NCBI GenBank assembly: GCA_038277395.1
Contig: CM076192.1
Coordinates: 16,074,987-16,138,986 of the forward strand
From: Dryocosmus kuriphilus
Taxonomy: Eukaryota > Arthropoda > Insecta > Hymenoptera > Cynipidae
Direction of reading: 5' to 3'
DNA length: 64,000 bases
The notes below the pieces were generated by a model. That model made no database searches. It saw nothing but the letters and a program-made list of their open reading frames with translations, and was not told the DNA's origin. The translations under genes were made by a program, and so were the position numbers. Positions 58,680 through 64,000 of the stretch are shown here, in pieces; positions within the stretch are counted from its first letter, which is position 1, and each line of letters opens with the position of its first letter.

Positions 58680-58825
58680 TGATTAGTCCTTCACTTACCT
58701 GCTCAGCACTTTATTCCGAGCATCGAAGGTGTTGGTTCATGGCACCAGTGTCACCGGATGCTCGGGTTACGAGTTGATTAACATATTTTAGAGTAATTAC
58801 TTTAATTCCTAGGGGGCTCGTAACA
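57472..58825 (-). repeat. Element B 5' LTR
   Basis: 1354 bp, nearly identical to 30640-32009. It carries a (TA)n tract at about 58632-58674, shorter than in the other copy. Confidence 0.95.
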
Positions 58826-58829
58826 TTAA

Positions 58830-59707
58830 TATGTCTGTAATCGACGACCATTCTCAGGTTGTTTCTTTTTTTGGCTACTACCCAAAGTGGAGAGTTAAAT
58901 GGAGATTGGGAATGTCTTATGATTCCTTTACCTAAAAATTCCTGCGTGTGTTTTAAGGTAAATTGTCTATGGGCTTCTGGTAACTTATGTGATCTCAGAT
59001 TCGCTATCTTTCCTGAATTCAGCCTGTATATTTAGGATTTTTTCGTAGTTTATTTCCTCTGGAATTTTGAACGGGGTTGATTCGTAGTTATAAAATGGTA
59101 CCCATAATTCACCTTGATGTATAGAGTAAATGCCATCTATGATATGTTTATCTCCTTCGATCCATACGTTTGAATTCGTCTCCGTGACTTGGATAAGGCA
59201 TACTTGCTCTGAATTTTTTCTTATATAGTGCCCATTCTCGTAAAGGGGTAACTTGGTTTTGCCTAGTATTAAGAATTTTGGCGTTAGCGAGTATCTTTCA
59301 TACTTCTCAAGAAATGGTAATCCTATTACTCCAGATTCTGGTAGGGGGAAATCGACAGGAATAATATGGAAAAGGCGGTTTTTTCCGAAGTATGGAATGT
59401 ATGCAGCTTCTATTGTCTGATGTTGGTCATTTCCCATACAAAATTTTTTTCTCAATTTCACTTTCTTATGATTGTATGGAATACTGTCCTCTTTTATTAG
59501 GTTAATAGAGTCTCCTGAGTCCACTAATAGTTTTCCGCATATACTTGATATTCTGTCCGTTCCTCGTAGTCCTCTTGCTCCTCTTTTTTTTCCTGAGTCA
59601 TTTGTTGTTGGTCTAAATAGTTTTTGTCTTCTTCCTGAATATTTCTTACTGGATTCGGTGGTTTTTTGTGGAGATGCCCATGGTGAAAACTTTGCTTTGC
59701 ATAACAC
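58830..59707 (-). pseudogene. Element A protease and start of reverse transcriptase
   Basis: 59707-58985 contains the aspartic protease, LLVDSGDSINLI, followed by VIGLPFLEKYER, the second conserved protease block. The last part, down to the element B insertion point, is the start of the reverse transcriptase (FNSPLWVVAKKRNNLRMVVD), reached through a small frame change near 58985. The coding continues at 30635 on the other side of element B. The start overlaps the zinc-knuckle end of gag (59775-59524) in another frame, as is usual for gag-pol frameshifting. Confidence 0.8.
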
Positions 59708-61648
59708 TGGTTAGCAAAATGTCCCAGTTTTCCACACTTGTGGCATTTCATATCCATTCTGTTGTCTAGTGACATTGAATGGTTTGAAACTTTCGGTGTT
59801 GGATTTGCTTGTGGCCTGGATTGTGTATTTTCCGGTCTGAATTCCCTCTTGGGTTGTTATTGAGATTCACGTCTCAATGCTCTTGGTTGACTCTCTTTTA
59901 AGGCTGCTGGCCGAGGTGTCAAAAAACTGTGCTGTCGCCTTAATTTCTATTCAATTCCATCTGTTTTCGTATATACGACTTATGTATTTTAAAGAGACAC
60001 TTTGCAAAAAAATTTCCTTAACCCGGAAGGGGTTCACGGTTGTATGAGGTGCGCTTAGTATACAGTTTCCCGAAAAAAGTAAAAATATCTGTGCTAAAAT
60101 ACGATAATGGAAAAGTGTTGAAATGAGGGGAAGTAGAGAAAGAGTTCCAATGGTTTTCCATTATCGTATTTTAGCACAGATATTTTTACTTCTTTCGGAA
60201 AACTGTATACTAAGCGCACCTCATACAACCGTGAACCCCTTCCGGGTTGAGGAAATTTTTTTGCAAAGTGTCTCTTTAAAATACATAAGTCGTATATACG
60301 AAAACAGATGGAATTGAATAGGAATTAAGGCGACAACACATTTCTAACCTATTTTTCGACACCTCGGCCAACAGCCTTAACCAAGTTTCCATCTCAGTAG
60401 CCATATTCTGTGCTTCCCCGATATTTGATGGTTTCTGCGCTTTAATCTGCAAGCCGATTTCCCGTCTTAGGTCCATCAGGTATTTCTGAAGGCACTCAGT
60501 TTCTTCTATGTCGAGGGTAATTCTTCTTTTCATAGGTCCTTTATGTGAGGATTGAACCGCATATTTAAGTTCGTTCATCACTCCTCTGAATCGGACACCA
60601 AAATTCTGAGTGGTTTCAGTCGCTCCTTGTCTACAGCTGTCCAGCTTACTTCTCAAACGGCTAACTGAACCTACTTGTTTCAAATTTTCCCGTCGTCCTT
60701 CATATAAATTCTCATAGGTGTAGATCTCGTTGAAGCGGATTGCTCTTTCAGCATGTTGTTGAATTTTTTCTGAAAGTATAAAATCTAGCAGCAGGTCTAG
60801 TTGTCTGCACTGCTGCCTAATCCTCTGGACTTTCCTAATGAATTCCTCAACTCTGGCATCGTCTTGCCCATTTATGGGCTTAATAGCTCTGATAGCGTCC
60901 CGAGCCGCGATATTGTCATCGGTTAGGTTTCTTTCTTGTTCCATCCTTTCTGCTCCCACAGATTCTCTTACACGAAAACGTGTTGATTGACGCACGTTGT
61001 CTTCTTCACTCGCCGAGTATTTTTCTCTCTCCATTCCTTCCGCTACTGTTGACTCACTTCTGCGGGGGTGCGGTAGTCCACGCTGGTTTCCTGGCCTACT
61101 TTGCGTTGCCGCTCGCGCACTTCGAAATGTGTTCATAGGCTCAGGTATGTTTCCGCTTTGACTGCTCACTTCCGCTCAGCCTCCTCTCGGTCGTTAGGGA
61201 GCGTGTGCGTTGGCTCCGTCTGGTTTCCTCCCTCGCGTTTCTCCTGCTGCAAATCAGGTAGGTTTTGCCCATTCTCATTCGCATTTTCTCTGTCGGACGT
61301 TAAAATTCCTTCGTAGTCCGTCTCTATTTCTCCCTTCAGTCCGGATTTTCGTCCTATTACAGCTATCACTCTGCCTCTTTTCGAATTTTCGTCAACGAGG
61401 GTTCCTACATTCACTTTTAAAGACCTGATTTCGGAAAGAATTTCTAGCAGCATATGTTCCGTAGTCAGTGGGGTAAGAGATTTGGCTCTGGCTCCATGAA
61501 TGGAACTAGCCTCAGACATAGTCGCTCTTGTGTGTGTGAGTTCCATCTCGTTGGCCGATGTGGAGACGATACCTGGGGTATTATCCTCGGTCCGTTTTCT
61601 AATCGTCTGGAATGCTTGCGCGATAAACTGCTGAAATGCCAGTGTCAT
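59524..61648 (-). pseudogene. Element A gag, interrupted by a MITE
   Basis: Starts at the ATG at 61648. The first 160 codons are hydrophilic (61648-61166). The frame then shifts, and 61169 onward gives the capsid-like part (IRAIKPINGQDDARVEEFI, SRLRSKLDSCRQGATETTQN, RFRGVMNELKYAV). The frame is cut at 60377 by the MITE and resumes at 59901. The final part has the CCHC zinc knuckle MKCHKCGKLGHFANQC (piece 59775-59524). One stop also interrupts the region just after the MITE. Unlike element B, this Gag ends in a zinc knuckle. Confidence 0.8.
59902..60376. mobile_element. 475-bp foldback MITE with TTAA target duplication
   Basis: Almost the whole element is an inverted repeat: arms of about 220 bp starting GGCTGYTGGCCGAGGTGTC, with a loop of about 40 bases (near 60117-60155). 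It is bordered by TTAA at 59898-59901 and 60377-60380. Removing it with one TTAA restores the gag codon series across the site. TTAA duplication is the signature of piggyBac-type transposition. The arms match well, so the insertion is fairly recent relative to the decay of element A. Confidence 0.85.
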
Positions 61649-62367
61649 ATGTGTGTATTTATCGTCGTTTGTTTCGAGTGTCGGATGTGTGATCGCGTTC
61701 GCGTATAATTGTGTTTGTTTGGACTTCGTCCTTTAATACAGCGGAATGCAGGTTGTCGTGTAAAACAACGCAACTGATTCCAAAGTAATTTAAGTATTTA
61801 TTAAGGAAAGGTAGAGCTCGCGAGCACGCGGAGTATGCCTTACCCTAAACCGTGAAACTTTGCTCCACCCAATATGAAACTAACCGTGGTTTTATATTGG
61901 TTGCCTTCCTCAGACCGTAAAGGAGATTTATACTCTTTGGGTTTTGCTCTTAATTTTACAAAAACTTACGATGAGCAGGTCGGTGACCTTCTGGATTCCG
62001 GCGTGATGACGTATCGTCTCGCCGCTGCTATATCTGCGTTGCTAAGATGGTTTTTTACACAGCTGTGTTGTATCTTTGTAGATAGACCGTTGCCTCTTCC
62101 GCCTCTTTGCGGGCCTCGCTCAAACTTGTGAGTTTCAGAAGAACAAGAGTTTTACGTAGAATAGCGGCTACTCAATTCACCAACTAGCTTTAACTCTAGT
62201 TTTCTTACTTTTCGGGGTTATCTGGTCCCCCGCAGGTAGATCCGGTGTTTCTTGATCTTTCGAGTTTCCGTAGAAATTCTCTTATTCCCAGGATTCGTCA
62301 CAAGGATCCAACTTTTGTGGGATATCCTTTTTAATAATTCCGTAGAATACAAGGATTCGAAAAGTTG
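61649..62367. other. Element A leader
   Basis: About 720 bases between the primer-binding site and gag. It contains AATAAATA on the minus strand near 61800 and no supported ORF. The plus-strand frame 61874-62131 has no motif. A repeated 'GGATC..AAC' pair near 62300 and 62370 (TTGTGGGATATCC / TTGATCCTGG) is of uncertain meaning. Confidence 0.45.
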
Positions 62368-62385
62368 ATCCTGGAAGGATCGCCA
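62368..62385 (-). promoter_or_regulatory. Element A primer-binding site (candidate)
   Basis: The minus strand reads TGGCGATCCTTCCAGGAT, starting three bases after the LTR end. It begins TGG and supports the view that the LTR at 62389-62591 is the 5' LTR. The tRNA is not identified. Confidence 0.55.
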
Positions 62386-62388
62386 AAA

Positions 62389-62591
62389 TGTTACGTGGTA
62401 AATAAAGACTGTTTAAACTTGTGTCGAGAACTGAATTGCGGACAGCAATTCAGGACGTCTTTATTACTCTCTAGTTAGAAGAGAACTGAAATGCGTCGGG
62501 CCTGGACGCTACATGTGGGCCCACGTACGCTCGAGGCACGTACCGCTCAGAATAGTAGGGATGTAGGGGTGAGATTTGATCACTCGTAACA
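62389..62591 (-). repeat. Element A 5' LTR (short)
   Basis: 203 bp. The minus strand starts TGTTACGAGTGATCAAATC and ends CACGTAACA. Only the first ~80 bases match the 3' LTR at 25865-26324. It contains a strong hairpin: CTGAATTGC (62431-62439) and GCAATTCAG (62445-62453), enclosed by AATAAAGAC and GTCTTTATT, so an AATAAA signal is present on both strands. Confidence 0.65.
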
Positions 62592-63015
62592 AACTAGCAT
62601 ATGAGCAAAAAACACATCTAAAGAAATGAATCCTTTCTAATGGTCAGGCATTACATTCTCCATGTCACAATAATATAAAATTAGATAATAATTATCTCAA
62701 AAATTATTAAAGAATATGCGAACATCCTTAGCGATAAAGTTCTCGAGGATGTCTTATTACCGTAAAGAGTCTGGTAAATATGTTTCTTCAAGATGAGATT
62801 TTTCGATCTGAATAATGACAATAATAATATAGTATCGGCATTTACGAAGCTTGAGATAAAAGACTACCTGCATTTTCTTAAGAGATTTCACATTCGTTCC
62901 TTTTTAAATACCTCAATCCCTCTCTTATGATTTGAAGATTTACCTATTGTGCTTTCAAAGATTTAGCATAAAATAAAAAACAAGTTTCTCTGTTCTTCTC
63001 TTACGTTGCAGTATG
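62592..63015. other. Unassigned AT-rich DNA
   Basis: Flank of element A. No gene, repeat or target duplication recognised. Confidence 0.5.
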
Positions 63016-64000
63016 GTATCTAAAAAATATTTTACTTATTTGTTGATAAAAGCAAAGCCTGATCAATGTAAGCCTTATGTTTTACGAAATTCTTTTAAAA
63101 ATATTACAACATATTCCTAAAATGCTATAACATAGTTTTAAAATGTTTAAATAATGTTTTTGTCAATGAAAATTCGAAGAGTGAACTGATAATCGTAAAC
63201 AATAAATCCTCAATTTATAAAAATTTTGCAGCGTTAATAGCGCGATTCTCCGAAAAAGGGTTCATGTCTATGCTTAATAAAAAATAAGTGAAGAGCAATG
63301 GTACAGTTCAGAATATACAAAAATAATTTAAAGTCTTCCTACGTATTTGTGAGACATACAGTAATGTGATTTTCAACATTTCTCATTACATTGCATGATT
63401 TTAGACATTAAAATAAGTGTGCCGCTTTTAACCTACTCCTAGTATCATACTTTTCAAGATATACTACTGCAATATAATTTTATTACATAAGTGTTGAAAC
63501 TCGTTTATCAGTAAATATCAAAGGGAGAAACACTAAGGAATTATTTAATGAAAAGCAAGGAAATAACTGAAGCTGAGTGATGCATACTTATGGAATATAT
63601 AAACATTTAATTTGTTGATAATATCAAGATCGATCAACATAAGTCTTATGCTTTACGAAATTCTTTGAAAATATTACAAAATATTCCTAAAATGCTGTAA
63701 CGTAGTTTTAAAATGTTTAAATAATGTGTTTGCTAATAAAAGTCGAAGAGTGAACCGATAATCGTAAACAATAAATCCTCAATTTCTAAAAATTTTGCTA
63801 CGTTAATAGCGTGATTCTCGGAAAAAGGGCTTATGTCCATACTAAATAAGAAAGTAATGTGAAGAACAATTGTACAGTCCAGAATTTTGTAAGAATTTAA
63901 AGTCTAACCTACGTCTTTGTGAGATATACAGTAATGTGACTTTTAACATTTCTCATTACATTGCATGATTTTAGACATTAAAATAAGTGTGTCATTTTTA
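63016..64000. repeat. ~570-bp tandem repeat (satellite-like), cut by window end
   Basis: The block 63050-63430 is repeated at 63620-64000 with about 85-90% identity by eye. Anchor words such as TTGCATGATTTTAGACATTA occur at 63391 and 63961, exactly 570 bases apart. The second copy runs to the last base of the window, so the array probably continues. Confidence 0.8.

Larger units (their letters stand above)
30640..58825 (-). mobile_element. Element B: envelope-carrying Ty3/gypsy element with an extra RNase H
   Basis: Flanked by TTAA on both sides (30636-30639 and 58826-58829), with LTRs of 1370 and 1354 bp that start TGTTAC and end GTAACA. Minus-strand order: 5' LTR, primer-binding site, 2.9-kb leader with two small ORFs, gag, protease/reverse transcriptase/RNase H, second RNase H, long linker and integrase, env (split by element C), polypurine tract, 3' LTR. 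By eye only about five substitutions separate the LTRs outside the TA tract, so insertion is recent. One in-frame stop and a few frameshifts disable pol. Its LTR start TGTTACGAG matches that of element A, so the two families are related. Confidence 0.9.
25865..62591 (-). mobile_element. Element A: envelope-carrying Ty3/gypsy (errantivirus-like) element, outermost of the nest
   Basis: Minus-strand order: LTR (62389-62591), gag (61.6-59.5 kb), protease and start of reverse transcriptase (59.7-58.8 kb), [element B], rest of reverse transcriptase and RNase H (30.6-29.6 kb), integrase (29.4-27.9 kb), env (27.8-26.3 kb), polypurine tract and LTR (25865-26324). The reverse-transcriptase coding sequence is continuous across element B apart from a duplicated TTAA, proving these halves are one element. 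All genes have stops or frameshifts. The two LTRs share only about 80 bp plus the extreme ends. No target duplication is visible at the outer borders. Confidence 0.85.

Overview
The window is eukaryotic, most likely an arthropod (probably insect) genome. It is AT-rich, has TA and GT microsatellites, and consists almost entirely of transposable elements. The mix is a degenerate LINE, a Polinton/Maverick, a TTAA-targeted foldback MITE, and nested envelope-carrying Ty3/gypsy (errantivirus-like) elements. I found no convincing host gene, rRNA or functional tRNA. Nearly every recognisable coding segment is on the minus strand.

Layout. 1-3.4 kb: broken LINE (coiled-coil ORF1, endonuclease, reverse transcriptase), cut by the window edge. 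3.4-5.8 kb: unassigned DNA. 5.8-22.5 kb: an eroded Polinton/Maverick with retroviral-type integrase, a lineage-typical small protein, the packaging ATPase and a protein-primed family B DNA polymerase. The polymerase gene is split by a 3.4-kb element with terminal inverted repeats. Non-coding tracts lie between the Polinton genes; one (9.5-10.1 kb) holds an array of six hairpins whose loops are conserved while their stems co-vary. 22.6-23.5 kb: degenerate lysine-rich ORF. 23.5-25.9 kb: unassigned DNA plus a ~152-bp tandem repeat.

25.9-62.6 kb is a three-level nest of LTR retroelements, all minus strand. Element A (25865-62591, outermost and most decayed; gag, pol, env) has its reverse transcriptase split by element B (30640-58825, TTAA target duplication). 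The env gene of B is split by element C (33720-46801, GAGT target duplication). By eye the LTR pairs of B and C are each about 99% identical, so both are recent; the LTRs of A are barely alignable. A also carries a 475-bp foldback MITE inside gag. 62.6-64.0 kb: unassigned DNA and a ~570-bp tandem repeat running off the window.

Most unusual content: (1) element B encodes, besides its own reverse-transcriptase-linked RNase H, a second and complete RNase H of the cellular RNase H1 type, placed between reverse transcriptase and integrase; (2) element B has a 2.9-kb leader with two small ORFs sharing a basic motif and eight copies of a TGCT/AGCA hairpin motif, reminiscent of the gypsy insulator position; (3) element C has 3.5-kb LTRs with a 48-bp tandem array, lacks a recognisable capsid ORF, and carries a 3'-terminal zinc-knuckle ORF with repeated TQT (LC8-type) motifs; (4) the 9.5-10.1 kb hairpin array. 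All pol genes carry frameshifts or stops, so these copies look recently dead rather than active.
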